A stretch of 64,000 nt of DNA from DATGMS01 sp035303945 (GCA_035303945.1 DATGQZ010000079.1:15102-79101), one strand, 5' to 3'. Shown: positions 55,450-64,000, counted from the stretch's first letter. Notes: a model not told the origin generated them from the letters alone. Made by a program: numbers and translations.

Positions 55450-56262
55450 ATGCAATTTTCATGCTTGATGTCTTGCTATGCCAAAGATGATCCTTCCGCC
55501 TTAAGGCAATGTTTTGAAAGCTTAGTAGCCCAAACACGGAGGGCAGATGAGGTAGTGTTTGTAAAAGATGGCCTGCTCTCACCCCAACTAGAGGGTGTCG
55601 TTGAGGAGTATTCCAATAGACTCCCATTCAAGATAATTGCATTAGAAGAAAATAAGGGGTTAGGATTTGCTCTTAGAAGGGGTGTAAGAGAATGTTCATA
55701 TGAAGTAATTGCAAGGGCCGATGCGGATGATATCTGCGCACCTAACCGGTTTGAATGTCAAATTTATCATTTCGAGCAGGATTCAAGCTTGGATGTCGTA
55801 GGAACTTGGATCAGCGAATTTGAAGATGATCCAAGGCAGATTTATGCTTACCGAGAGTTGCCGGAAAGCCACGAAGAAATTTTTAAGTATGCGAAGCGAA
55901 GGAATCCGCTTAATCATATGACTGTTGCATTCAAGAAGAAAAGTGTGATAGATGCAGGTAATTATGATCCACACTTTAAGTTTGCACAAGATTATCTTTT
56001 GTGGGCGAAGATGCTGATGAAAGGATATCGTTTCAGAAATATTCCGCTCTATCTCGTTAACGCCAGGGCGGGTATTAAAATGCTTGAAAGGAGAGGAGGC
56101 AGTAATTACTTCACTTATGAAATTCAGCTGCAAAAAAAATTTGTTGAGATTGGATTAATCAGCCGATTTGAGATGGTGACTAACTTGGCACTTCGTGGGT
56201 TTGTAAGACTCGTACCTAATGGAATAAGAGGTGTTATTTATAAAAATGTTTTAAGGAAATAA
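55450..56262 (+). CDS. Glycosyltransferase family 2 protein (AmsE-like)
   Basis: A 270-residue GT-A fold enzyme with the AmsE-type start FSCLMSCYAKDDPSALRQCF and ADEVVFVKDGLL, then EENKGLGFALRRGV and the metal-binding ARADADDICAPNRF near residue 98. FAQDYLLWAKML is the acceptor-side motif. AmsE-like enzymes take part in exopolysaccharide repeat-unit synthesis in other bacteria. It ends in a TAATG overlap with the epimerase gene, so the two are translationally coupled. Confidence 0.93.
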   Translation: MQFSCLMSCYAKDDPSALRQCFESLVAQTRRADEVVFVKDGLLSPQLEGVVEEYSNRLPFKIIALEENKGLGFALRRGVRECSYEVIARADADDICAPNRFECQIYHFEQDSSLDVVGTWISEFEDDPRQIYAYRELPESHEEIFKYAKRRNPLNHMTVAFKKKSVIDAGNYDPHFKFAQDYLLWAKMLMKGYRFRNIPLYLVNARAGIKMLERRGGSNYFTYEIQLQKKFVEIGLISRFEMVTNLALRGFVRLVPNGIRGVIYKNVLRK

Positions 56263-57242
56263 TGATAACAATAGTAGGAGGATCTGGCTTTATTGGTTCA
56301 AGATTATCGAGAAGACTTAAAGAAAAAAATACTGCTTTTCAGATCATAGACAAACGTGTAGGTTCGACCTTTCCTGATGAAACGATTGTTGCTGATGTTC
56401 GTGATTTGGAAAGTCTGATTCCGGCGATAAAAGGAGAAGTCATAATTAATTTAGCGGCGGAGCATAGGGACGATGTCACCCCTAAAAGTCTATATGATGA
56501 AGTAAACGTCGTGGGTGCAAAGCATGTCTGTGACGTTGCAGAGGCCCATAAGATAAACAAGATCATTTTCACCAGCTCTGTAGCGGTGTATGGTTTTGCG
56601 CCAGTAGGTACGGACGAAACTGGAACTATCAATTATTTTAACGACTACGGCAGGACCAAATATGAGGCCGAGCAGGTATATAGGAATTGGCAGAAAAAAG
56701 ATCCCGAAAAAAGGACTTTGGTTATTATTCGTCCCACAGTGGTATTTGGAGAGCAAAATAGAGGAAATGTCTATAATCTACTCAAACTGATTGCATCGGG
56801 AAAATTTGCTATGGTGGGGAACGGCAAAAATGTTAAATCTATGGCTTATGTGGAAAATATTGCCGCTTTCCTTGAATATAGCATCAACTTTGGGCCGGGA
56901 GTTCATCTCTATAATTATGTGGATAAGCCTGACTTTAATATGAACCAACTGGTGAAAAGAGTGAACAAAGCTCTTGGGAAAAAAGAATCGATAGGCATAC
57001 GCATTCCTTATCCCATCGGATATACTTTAGGCAAAATATTAGATGTCGCGGCAGCATTGAGTGGAATAAAATTTCCCATCAGTTCCATTCGGATAAAAAA
57101 GTTTTGCTCAGATACCTCCTTTGACAGTAGCGCCCCACAGTCGGGATTTAAGGCGCCCGTCCACCTAGAAACCGGCCTTAGCAATACCATTAAACATGAG
57201 TTTTTGCAAAAAAATGAAGGCGAGCTATTTTATTCTGAATAG
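56262..57242 (+). CDS. NAD-dependent epimerase/dehydratase
   Basis: A 326-residue extended SDR. NAD binding is IVGGSGFIGSRLSRRL at the N terminus, SSVAVYGFAP supplies the catalytic serine region, and DYGRTKYEAEQVY carries the Y-x3-K pair. The RPTVVFGEQNRGNVYNL block is typical of sugar nucleotide or lipid-linked sugar epimerases such as the GlcNAc-diphospho-undecaprenol 4-epimerase family (Gne/GnuB). Position next to a WecA-like transferase would suit that role, but the substrate is inference. Confidence 0.88.
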   Translation: MITIVGGSGFIGSRLSRRLKEKNTAFQIIDKRVGSTFPDETIVADVRDLESLIPAIKGEVIINLAAEHRDDVTPKSLYDEVNVVGAKHVCDVAEAHKINKIIFTSSVAVYGFAPVGTDETGTINYFNDYGRTKYEAEQVYRNWQKKDPEKRTLVIIRPTVVFGEQNRGNVYNLLKLIASGKFAMVGNGKNVKSMAYVENIAAFLEYSINFGPGVHLYNYVDKPDFNMNQLVKRVNKALGKKESIGIRIPYPIGYTLGKILDVAAALSGIKFPISSIRIKKFCSDTSFDSSAPQSGFKAPVHLETGLSNTIKHEFLQKNEGELFYSE

Positions 57243-57285
57243 ATCTAATCGAATTTTGTGATTTTTAAACCATCAAACACACATC

Positions 57286-58539
57286 ATGGGCGCTCATTAT
57301 GGCAAGGGTGAGAGATTGATAGCGAGAGTGCTGAGTGCATTTCCCGGTATTAAGGCTATAGCAAAACGAAACTACCAGCATCTCAATGCGATGCTCTACA
57401 GAAAAAGCTACAATTTTAAATCTGATCTCGATGTTCATGTGCTGCCAGTGGAGGGAGAGACCTTTTATGGGTATTATGACCACTCACCTGAATCTGAAGA
57501 CAAGCGCCTGATTCTCTTTCATGTATCGGATAGCCATAAGACAAAGCGGCTGCCTGATCCTCGTCGCCCCATTGATGTGGGTGTTTATGACACAGAAGAG
57601 GCTAAGGTCATTTATAAAAAAGCTACTGTAGCTTATAACTGGCAACAGGGTGCTAGATTGCATTGGATCGGCCCGCGGCGTTTTGTGTTCAACAATTATA
57701 GTGAAAGCAAGGGGTATTATTCTACTTTGGTGAACCTTGAAGGTAGCGAAGTTACGGAGACTGAGATTCCTCTGCCAATTTATGACGCTCTATCTGAAGT
57801 AGCTTTAACACTCAACTTCGCTCGCCTTCATCAGATGAGGCCCGACTATGGGTATCGTAATCATTCCCTGACGGATCTGCCCCCTTATGATGAAGATGGT
57901 GTTTTTATAATTGATCTGATTACTCAAAAGTATAAACTTTTGGTAAGCCTTAGTACCCTCTGTCAACTTGAACCTAATGGTTTAATGGCTGAAGCAGTGC
58001 ATAAGGTGAACCATATTATGATAGCTCCTGATGGTAAATCATTTATATTCCTTCATAGGTATTTTGTAAGCGGGAGACGCTTTGATCGACTGATAGTGTC
58101 CGACATGCAAGGTAGCAATTTGAAGGTGCTTGCAGATGATGAAATGGTCAGCCACTGCTGCTGGCTGTCCTCTACTGAGATCATTGCGTACCTTCGGGAC
58201 TATAAACAGGGAGATAGATATTACAAGCTTAATGCGCTGAATGGTTCAAAACGCGTGGTAGGTGAGGGTATCATTGACGGATTTGGTGATGGTCATCCGA
58301 CGTTTAAGGACAGCCATTTGATTATTGATACCTATCCAAACAAGTCTAGGATGAAAGGTTTGTACCAATTTGATATTATGTCAAACAAGTTGCGGCAGCT
58401 TGGAGAATTTTATGAAAGCATGAATTTCTATGGTGAGACGCGCTGCGACCTGCACCCGCGACTCAATTACAGTGGCAACAGGGTCTACTTCGATTCTGTT
58501 CATTCGGGACAACGTAAATTGTATTGGATGGATCTCTGA
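57286..58539 (+). CDS. Beta-propeller protein of the polysaccharide locus, oligogalacturonate lyase (PL22)-like
   Basis: A 417-residue protein with repeated beta-strand blocks typical of a propeller and no signal peptide. VNHIMIAPDGKSFIFLHRY, followed by RFDRLIVSDMQGSNL, SHCCW and GFGDGHPTF, resembles the histidine-rich metal site region of PL22 oligogalacturonate lyases (VNHxxxxP, HR, GH). The N-terminal third begins HVLPVEGETFYGYYDHSPES, where conserved tyrosine, aspartate and histidine also point to an active or binding site. Similar genes in polysaccharide loci are sometimes labelled glycosyltransferases, which the sequence does not support. The PL22 link is inference; the cytoplasmic location would be odd for a lyase. 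Confidence 0.55.
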   Translation: MGAHYGKGERLIARVLSAFPGIKAIAKRNYQHLNAMLYRKSYNFKSDLDVHVLPVEGETFYGYYDHSPESEDKRLILFHVSDSHKTKRLPDPRRPIDVGVYDTEEAKVIYKKATVAYNWQQGARLHWIGPRRFVFNNYSESKGYYSTLVNLEGSEVTETEIPLPIYDALSEVALTLNFARLHQMRPDYGYRNHSLTDLPPYDEDGVFIIDLITQKYKLLVSLSTLCQLEPNGLMAEAVHKVNHIMIAPDGKSFIFLHRYFVSGRRFDRLIVSDMQGSNLKVLADDEMVSHCCWLSSTEIIAYLRDYKQGDRYYKLNALNGSKRVVGEGIIDGFGDGHPTFKDSHLIIDTYPNKSRMKGLYQFDIMSNKLRQLGEFYESMNFYGETRCDLHPRLNYSGNRVYFDSVHSGQRKLYWMDL

Positions 58540-58919
58540 TGTTCAGTACTTCTTGTGGCATTGAGACACTTTTGATTTGCCATACCCTGTGCGGTTTCAC
58601 CAGATCATAGTATTAGCTACTCCTTTCAATAGACTCTCTGCGACTGTAGCTTCAAGTTAAGGTACTATCTCCTTGGCTACAATTTTTCTAAACCGTAACT
58701 AATCAAATCATCTTTAGGCATAGTGCGGATCATGAAGAGTTTGAATAGGGTAATTGGAAAAGGGATACTGTTGTCCTATATTTGAGCACGGTCTGGCAAC
58801 TGTTATGCTTTGGCTCATCCTATCGTTTATATTTACAGACTAACATACTAGACTTCTTTAATTTTGCAATCAAACAATGTCAGATCTGCCATTGCAGCCT
58901 GCCGAACAATAGACATGAT
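58540..58919. other. Intergenic region, 380 bases, with a 17-codon open frame
   Basis: No complete gene is visible. An ATG at 58732 opens a 17-codon frame (MKSLNRVIGKGILLSYI) that ends TGA at 58783-58785; it resembles the first residues of Wzx-type flippases but stops before the first helix is complete. The Wzi -7 element is at 58859-58866. The rest looks non-coding. Confidence 0.4.
58859..58866 (+). promoter_or_regulatory. -7 promoter element for the Wzi-like gene
   Basis: TAATTTTG followed by C is an exact TAnnTTTG match 53 bases before the ATG at 58920. A -33 box at the standard distance is not seen; TTTA lies at 58832-58835. Confidence 0.45.
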
Positions 58920-60635
58920 ATGTGTAAAATAACGACCTTTATTCTGTGGGCCGGCTTTATCTGTCTTACGGTCTTTCAAGGTTTTTCTCAAACTCTGCCG
59001 GCAGGATCTCCAGTATTTGAAGAAGCACTTCGAAGAAAGCAGTTGCTAGGGGAGTTGGACTCCAGTGTCTCTTTTAACCTTAGGCCATTGCGTTACTTTT
59101 CATTGATTAATGAAAATTTGTATAGCGATCGATATCAATACTTCAAAAATGACATTCCTCAGGGGGCAATTCAGAAGGAGAAGCTAGTGAGATCCTTTAA
59201 TGTATTACCTCTCCAAAATACTATCCAATTCAATTCGGGAAGACCTTATGGTTGGGGAAACGGAATCATGATACCTAATGTAGGCGGCCAGAACCATACT
59301 ACCGCTGGAGTAAGCCTCAATTTCTATGTCCTACATGTACAACTTCAGCCTGAGATTCTTTGGGCGCAAAATCGATCGTGGCATGGTTTCCCTAACGATT
59401 TTCCAGTTAATGTAACAAGATATAGGTTCTCTTCTTGGAATTATGGAGACAACCCGGAGCGATTTGGAGAAGGTGCATACGCCAAAGTGGGTTGGGGGCA
59501 ATCCAAGATCAGCCTTCGAGCGGGTGCATTTGAATTAGGAGCATCAACGGAAAATATATGGTGGGGACCTGGACAGTTTAATGCGCTAATATTCTCAAAT
59601 AATGCTAGAGGTTTTAAGCATCTGACTTTGAACACAATAAAACCGGCAAAGACCTTTCTAGGTTCATTCGAAGGACAACTTTTGATAGGAAGATTAGAAC
59701 CCTCGGGTTTTCCCCCTAGTCAACACCCTGAGTTAAATGAGCAGTATGCCCGAGAACTTTCCCCCGACTGGCGGTATGTCAATGGGCTTTCAGTCAGTCT
59801 TCAACCAAAATGGATCCCTGGTTTTTCGGTGGGGTTGAACCGTACCTTTCAGCTTTATAATGCAAACAGAGGAAATACTTTCAATGACTGGTTTCCTGTT
59901 TTTGAAGTTTTTACCAAAGAAAGTCTTTTTGAGGATGGAAATACCGTGGATTACGATTCAAAAGGACAGGATCAACAGGTATCTGTGTTTGGCCGATATG
60001 TGCTGCCTCGAGCGAGGGCGGAATTTTATTTTGAATATGGTAGGAGAGACCACGCCTATAACTGGCGCGAATTTACCCTCAACCCAGAACATGCTCGAGC
60101 ATATATTCTGGGTTTTGGAAAACTGTTTCATTTGCCAAATATTGACAAGATGATTCAGGTGCGAGCAGAAATGACACAACAGCAGGAATCGGTCAACCGC
60201 TATGTAAGGTACTTTGGATTGACAGGAGGTGCAAGTTGGCATACCCATGCCCGGGCCCGTGGCTTTACACATTATGGCGAATCGTTAGGTGTGGGTATAG
60301 GCACTGGCGGATCGAACGTACAGACCTTGGAAGTTGCTATGGTGGACGGACTTAATAAGGTGGGTATAAGACTTGAGAGACTCGCCAATCAGCAAGATTT
60401 TTACTACAAGGCATTTGGTCAGCAGACCGAAAGGCAACCATGGGTTGACCTTAGTGTGGGCTTACTTGGAGATTATCAAGTAGAACGACTCGTGATTAGC
60501 GGTAAGCTGCAGTTTATCAATGGACTAAATTATCAATGGCAACTAAGGCCTGACAGTAATCCAGTCTTTCCCATAGGTAAGAACAAATTCAGTATAATGG
60601 CCCAAGCACACTTCGTTTACATGTTGAACGAGTGA
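58920..60635 (+). CDS. Capsule assembly Wzi family outer membrane protein
   Basis: A 571-residue outer membrane protein. The signal peptide starts at the ATG at 58920 (MCKITTFIL, ending near FQGFSQ); the frame is open for 46 more codons upstream, which have no signal character. The mature protein is rich in alternating beta-strand patterns of a barrel, with the Wzi hallmarks RPYGWGNGIMIPNVGGQN and ASTENIWWGPGQFNALIFSNN. Wzi in E. coli is a surface lectin that anchors capsule; here it should bind the polymer made by this locus. It has its own -7 element. Confidence 0.87.
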   Translation: MCKITTFILWAGFICLTVFQGFSQTLPAGSPVFEEALRRKQLLGELDSSVSFNLRPLRYFSLINENLYSDRYQYFKNDIPQGAIQKEKLVRSFNVLPLQNTIQFNSGRPYGWGNGIMIPNVGGQNHTTAGVSLNFYVLHVQLQPEILWAQNRSWHGFPNDFPVNVTRYRFSSWNYGDNPERFGEGAYAKVGWGQSKISLRAGAFELGASTENIWWGPGQFNALIFSNNARGFKHLTLNTIKPAKTFLGSFEGQLLIGRLEPSGFPPSQHPELNEQYARELSPDWRYVNGLSVSLQPKWIPGFSVGLNRTFQLYNANRGNTFNDWFPVFEVFTKESLFEDGNTVDYDSKGQDQQVSVFGRYVLPRARAEFYFEYGRRDHAYNWREFTLNPEHARAYILGFGKLFHLPNIDKMIQVRAEMTQQQESVNRYVRYFGLTGGASWHTHARARGFTHYGESLGVGIGTGGSNVQTLEVAMVDGLNKVGIRLERLANQQDFYYKAFGQQTERQPWVDLSVGLLGDYQVERLVISGKLQFINGLNYQWQLRPDSNPVFPIGKNKFSIMAQAHFVYMLNE

Positions 60636-60706
60636 ATACGAAGATGGAATTAATTTACTATAACTATTCTTTAAGAAATATCCTATAGCATTTTTTAACC
60701 TACCCT

Positions 60707-60739
60707 TTTGGGAAACAGCAGATATTATAGTTACTTTTG
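60707..60739 (+). promoter_or_regulatory. Consensus Bacteroidota promoter for the WecA-like gene
   Basis: TTTG (60707-60710), a 21-base spacer and TACTTTTG (60732-60739) match the consensus with no mismatch, 15 bases before the ATG at 60755. Confidence 0.75.
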
Positions 60740-60754
60740 CATAAACAAAAATAT

Positions 60755-61909
60755 ATGGATATTTTTCTATCAGCGGCAACTTCATTTTTCTTCGGTTTCC
60801 TTATTACACCGGTGTTGATATTTTTATTAAAGAAAGGCAATATTATCGATGCACCCGGTGGGCGCAAGATTCATAGTGGCTTTGTCCCTTCTATGGGGGG
60901 TATCGGTATTGTATTAGCTACCTTTGCAGGTGTCTTCGCATGGTTCTCTCTAGATCAACTTGTACAGACTCGGTATTTTTTAGTGGCCTTGGGCATTATG
61001 TTTTCTGTAGGGCTACGTGACGATTTGATAGAACTATCGGCAATGCAGAAGTTGATTGGACAATGTATTCCCGCATTTTTTGTTATCATCATGGCGGATA
61101 TTCGCATCACGGGTCTATATGGTTTTATGGGAATTTACGAAATCCCCTACCTAGTGAGCATTACCCTTTCTTTCTTGCTCATCATTGTCCTCACCAATTC
61201 CTTTAATCTTATTGATGGTTTAGATGGGCTTGCGGGGACACTTAGTGTAATTTCATTGACCTTTTTAGGCTGGTGGTTTTTTATGGCTGACATGGTAGCC
61301 TATAGCTTGATCGCATTTACGATGGTAGGTGGGGTGTTATCATTTTTAGCATTTAATTGGCATCCGGCTAAAATTTTTATGGGTGACACCGGCTCATTAA
61401 GCCTCGGTTTTGCTTTAACTACATTAGTGATTTTATTTATTGATACCAATGGCAACATGTTGGCTTCAGAGGGTTGGAAAATCAATGCGCCGATTACTGC
61501 GGGTATTGCCCTTATGATTGTTCCGATTTATGACACGATTAGAATTTTTACGAAGCGCTCTTTAAAAGGGAAGTCTCCACTCAAGCCCGATAAGAGTCAT
61601 GTGCATCATTTCTTGTTGCGAATGGGGTATAGGCATAATGAAGTTTCTGTGATCCTTGGCTCCATCAAGTTAGTGTTTATTTCAATGGTAATGTTGGGAC
61701 ACTACTTAAATGACCATGTGATGCTTCCCTTAGTATTGTCAATGGCGATCTTATTAGGCATTTGGCTGGATGAACGCGCACTTAAGCGTGTAAAAATGCT
61801 GAATCGACATGTTCCAGCAAGAGTTGCAGCAAGAACGGTCAAAAAGTTCAGAACCAAGCCTACCTTAATTGATAAGGTGTTTGACCACGAGAAAATCAAT
61901 ATGAATTGA
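60755..61909 (+). CDS. WecA/MraY family undecaprenyl-phosphate sugar-1-phosphate transferase
   Basis: A 384-residue polytopic membrane protein with about ten helices. Family motifs are DAPGGRKIHSG, the metal-binding LRDDLIELSAMQKL, FNLIDGLDGLAGTL, FMGDTGSLSLGF and the C-terminal KSHVHHFLLRMG (HxxHHxLL-like). WecA-like enzymes transfer a sugar-1-phosphate, usually GlcNAc-1-P, to undecaprenyl phosphate and so start the repeat unit. I use the ATG at 60755; an upstream TTG in frame lies inside the promoter's -7 box and cannot be used. A terminator follows the stop. Confidence 0.93.
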   Translation: MDIFLSAATSFFFGFLITPVLIFLLKKGNIIDAPGGRKIHSGFVPSMGGIGIVLATFAGVFAWFSLDQLVQTRYFLVALGIMFSVGLRDDLIELSAMQKLIGQCIPAFFVIIMADIRITGLYGFMGIYEIPYLVSITLSFLLIIVLTNSFNLIDGLDGLAGTLSVISLTFLGWWFFMADMVAYSLIAFTMVGGVLSFLAFNWHPAKIFMGDTGSLSLGFALTTLVILFIDTNGNMLASEGWKINAPITAGIALMIVPIYDTIRIFTKRSLKGKSPLKPDKSHVHHFLLRMGYRHNEVSVILGSIKLVFISMVMLGHYLNDHVMLPLVLSMAILLGIWLDERALKRVKMLNRHVPARVAARTVKKFRTKPTLIDKVFDHEKINMN

Positions 61910-61956
61910 TACAGAAAATTTAAAACCGGGATCGCCGGAATATAACCTTAGCGCTG

Positions 61957-61984
61957 GCCATGAAGATTCTTCATGGCTTTTTTT
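61957..61984 (+). terminator. Rho-independent terminator after the WecA-like gene
   Basis: GCCATGAA and TTCATGGC form a perfect eight-base stem with a five-base loop, followed by seven T. Confidence 0.87.
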
Positions 61985-62246
61985 GTGATGCGAGGTTGAA
62001 ATTATCAGATCATGCAATCAGAATTTACCGAAGGAAAAGTGTTTGCTTTGACTTATAAGGCATGTGAGCTGCAGTTGCTTATATTATAGATGGGAGATTC
62101 TTTTTCTAAGATGCCCGTAGCGCGTGGCTACGGGATTGAGGGAAGGAATAATCACAATATAACAAGACCTTAAGGACAGATCTTATAGTTTTCATACCCA
62201 CATGCGAATAACATCGTATAATGACAAGCCTTTTTTCTGACGACCT

Positions 62247-62281
62247 AAAAAATCCTTCTACCATTGTGATGGAAGAAGGAT
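62247..62281 (-). terminator. Rho-independent terminator after the Wzc-like gene
   Basis: On the minus strand ATCCTTCT and AGAAGGAT enclose a CCAT/ATGG inner stem, and the second arm runs into six T. Confidence 0.85.
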
Positions 62282-62304
62282 CAAGCTTTACCTCAAGCAG
62301 ATTT

Positions 62305-64000
62305 CTATCGGTTTAACAACTTTCTCCACCAGCTAACGGTAGCCTGTTCATCTTCATGGTATCCATAGTTGCCGTAGCCGTAATTCCCATAGCCATAACT
62401 ACCATAACTGCCATACCCTCCATAACCTTTGCTTGCGTCAACTCCGTTCATCACAGTATATAGTTTTTTGACACTGCCTTTGGTATAAAGATTATTAATG
62501 TAATCTATTGAGTGCTTAAACGAGTAATCTTGACGAACGATCATTATGTTAAGATCGGAATACTTAAAAATTTCCAGAGTCTCCGATACCAAACCAATAG
62601 GTGGGCAGTCTAGAACAATCACATCATAATTGTCTTTGAGTTCTTCCAAAAGTGTAACGAAATTATCCTGTAATAACAATTCTGCTGGATTTGGAGGGGT
62701 GGGGCCTGACAAGAGAATATCCAAATTTTCATGTCCCGATTCTTTTATCATGGGTCGCCAATCTCTCTCTGTACTTAAATAGGTACTAACGCCGATGTCA
62801 TTCGCAAGACTAAAATCTCCTGCTATTCTAGGCTTCCGCAGGTCTAAACCTACTAAAAGGGTTTTTTTTCCACTTATTGCATATATCGAAGCTAGGTTAA
62901 TAGAACAAAAGGTTTTTCCTTCACCTGAAATGGAAGACGATATGGCAACAACCAGTCGACTTTGTCTAGGTGACAAAAAGCTCATATTTGCTCTCAAATT
63001 TCTAAACGACTCCGTTATGGTAGATTTTGGGTTCGAGAAGATGGCTAAATTATTAGGCGATTTGCTGACACCGATCATACCAATCAAGGGTACTTTCAGG
63101 CTTTTCTCTACTTCTTTGGGATCTTGAATTTTTGTGTTGAAGAAATCCCGAACAGTTATAAAGCCTATAGGTAATGCAAGTCCTAGTATTAAACCGATCA
63201 AATAGTTTAAACTTCTTTTGGGCGCTACAGGAGTACTACCTGACCGACCCACGTCCAAGATTGCGTTGGTAGGAGAGTTAGACGCTCTAGTGATTTCAGC
63301 TTCCGCTCTTTTTTCCAAGAGATACACATAGATATTTTCATGAATAGAAAATTGCCTCTGGATATTAAGCAGGTTTCGTTCAGTTGCCGGAAGCCGGTTT
63401 ACCTCCTTTTCAGCTGATCGTAGCCTGTTGTTGATCTCTACTAATGCGCTCTCTGAATTAGTGATGGCGCTTCTCAAGTTTTCTATTAATGTTCTCTTGG
63501 TATTCTGTATTTTTGTATTAACCTCTTTTACAGCAAATGTTTCTGCAGAAAATGTAGCGGTTAATCTCACCCGTTCCCCCTGCAGCTCAGCCAAGCTTAT
63601 TACAAGTGCATTGAGCAGCGGATCCTGTATACCGATGACTGAGGGAGCTACGAGATCTTCTAGTTGTTCTTGCTGAAGATATTCCATTAAGGTTCTGTAA
63701 TATCTTAGTGCCAGATTAACTTCCGCTTTCTCCTTTTCCATTTCCTCAAGGCGCTGAAATACTACCCGGCCTTCTTCGGTTAAATTGAAAACATTGTTGT
63801 TGCTTCGGTAAGCTTCGAGTCGATCTTCTATATAAGACAGCGAATCTGTAATACCGGAGAGTTGCTGGTCAATAAAGAAAACGGTATTGGCAGCGGTTTG
63901 GTTTTTCTCAAGTAATTCCCGTTCCAAATACACTTCCATCAGCTTGTTAAGGTAATCTTCACCCTTTTTACGGTGATTCAATTCCAGGCTCAGAGTCAGA
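62305..64000 (-). CDS. Wzc-type tyrosine kinase/chain length protein, 5' part beyond the window
   Basis: The frame is open to the right edge, so the N-terminal helix and part of the periplasmic domain are missing. The visible 565 residues contain a long coiled-coil, the GNVR-type segment (RLPATERNLLNIQRQFSIHENIY, close to the second helix), a TM helix (LNYLIGLILGLALPIGF) and a BY-kinase domain with Walker A SISGEGKT, Walker A' VGLDLRKPR and Walker B VIVLDCPPIG. A Gly/Tyr-rich tail (nine tyrosines within about 25 residues) is the likely autophosphorylation cluster. It should regulate polymerisation and export. It lies opposite to the rest of the locus. Confidence 0.92.
   Translation of the reverse strand, partial: LTLSLELNHRKKGEDYLNKLMEVYLERELLEKNQTAANTVFFIDQQLSGITDSLSYIEDRLEAYRSNNNVFNLTEEGRVVFQRLEEMEKEKAEVNLALRYYRTLMEYLQQEQLEDLVAPSVIGIQDPLLNALVISLAELQGERVRLTATFSAETFAVKEVNTKIQNTKRTLIENLRSAITNSESALVEINNRLRSAEKEVNRLPATERNLLNIQRQFSIHENIYVYLLEKRAEAEITRASNSPTNAILDVGRSGSTPVAPKRSLNYLIGLILGLALPIGFITVRDFFNTKIQDPKEVEKSLKVPLIGMIGVSKSPNNLAIFSNPKSTITESFRNLRANMSFLSPRQSRLVVAISSSISGEGKTFCSINLASIYAISGKKTLLVGLDLRKPRIAGDFSLANDIGVSTYLSTERDWRPMIKESGHENLDILLSGPTPPNPAELLLQDNFVTLLEELKDNYDVIVLDCPPIGLVSETLEIFKYSDLNIMIVRQDYSFKHSIDYINNLYTKGSVKKLYTVMNGVDASKGYGGYGSYGSYGYGNYGYGNYGYHEDEQATVSWWRKLLNR
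62359..62430 (-). repeat. Short in-frame repeats coding the Gly/Tyr tail of the Wzc-like protein
   Basis: Degenerate 9- to 15-base units encode repeats such as GSYGSYG and GYGNYGYGNYG just before the C terminus. They are imperfect at DNA level, differing mainly at third codon positions. Confidence 0.65.

Larger units (their letters stand above)
61910..62304. other. Intergenic region between convergent genes, 395 bases
   Basis: It has a terminator at each end, one for each flanking gene. Between them, CCCGTAGC-GCGTG-GCTACGGG (62114-62134) forms a perfect eight-base hairpin without a T run. No coding signal is visible. Confidence 0.5.

Noticed and set aside
1..64000. CRISPR array, insertion sequence or prophage
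   Set aside because: No regularly spaced direct repeats, transposase or phage gene was found; the only repeats are the Gly/Tyr tail units and the listed dyads.

Overview
The window looks like chromosomal DNA of a Bacteroidota bacterium, most likely order Cytophagales (family Cyclobacteriaceae or a near relative; inference). The signs are a C-terminal domain of the type IX secretion kind at the left edge, promoters of the Bacteroidota form (TTTG, about 20 bases, TAnnTTTG) with no strong Shine-Dalgarno sites, a NusG-like UpxY antiterminator beside a polysaccharide locus, a TetR-TolC-HlyD-RND efflux operon, and mid-range GC by eye. I see no phage, insertion sequence, CRISPR array or plasmid gene.

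Region 1 (1-6.6 kb) holds housekeeping and solitary genes: the end of a large secreted protein, a membrane glycosyltransferase-like protein, a DinB-fold protein, a sugar isomerase-like TIM barrel, thiol peroxidase, an EEP-fold phosphodiesterase and a methionine aminopeptidase. Region 2 (6.8-12.6 kb) is a compact four-gene DNA repair cassette: metallo-beta-lactamase exonuclease, ATP-dependent DNA ligase, Lhr-like helicase and PdeM phosphoesterase. Region 3 (12.6-20.8 kb) carries a DsbA-like protein, a manganese catalase broken by one in-frame TAA, a general stress flavin-binding protein, a trehalose synthase-like GH13 enzyme, an SDR divergent from a MarR regulator, and a ferredoxin reductase/ferredoxin pair. 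Region 4 (20.8-31.9 kb) has tRNA-Gln, purL, an intergenic stretch rich in dyads, and the efflux operon. Region 5 (32-41 kb) has an M1 aminopeptidase, a membrane-anchored EEP protein, a DUF2911 lipoprotein, a penicillin acylase homologue and a fused OtsA-OtsB trehalose enzyme.

Region 6 (41-64 kb) is a Wzx/Wzy-type exopolysaccharide or capsule locus. A divergent upxY gene is followed by GDP-mannose and GDP-fucose synthesis (manC, fcl, gmd), a large SLBB export protein, a Wzz-like protein, a run of overlapping glycosyltransferase and polymerase genes, a secreted glycoside hydrolase-like protein, a sugar epimerase, a PL22-like beta-propeller, a Wzi-like outer membrane protein, a WecA-like initiating transferase and, on the opposite strand at the right edge, a Wzc-type tyrosine kinase. 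No Wzx flippase is found within the window.

I did not find a clearly undescribed system. The observations most worth following are the nonsense codon in the catalase, the four-gene ligase cassette, the two unassigned carbohydrate-active proteins inside the polysaccharide locus, and the stacked inverted repeats between purL and tetR.
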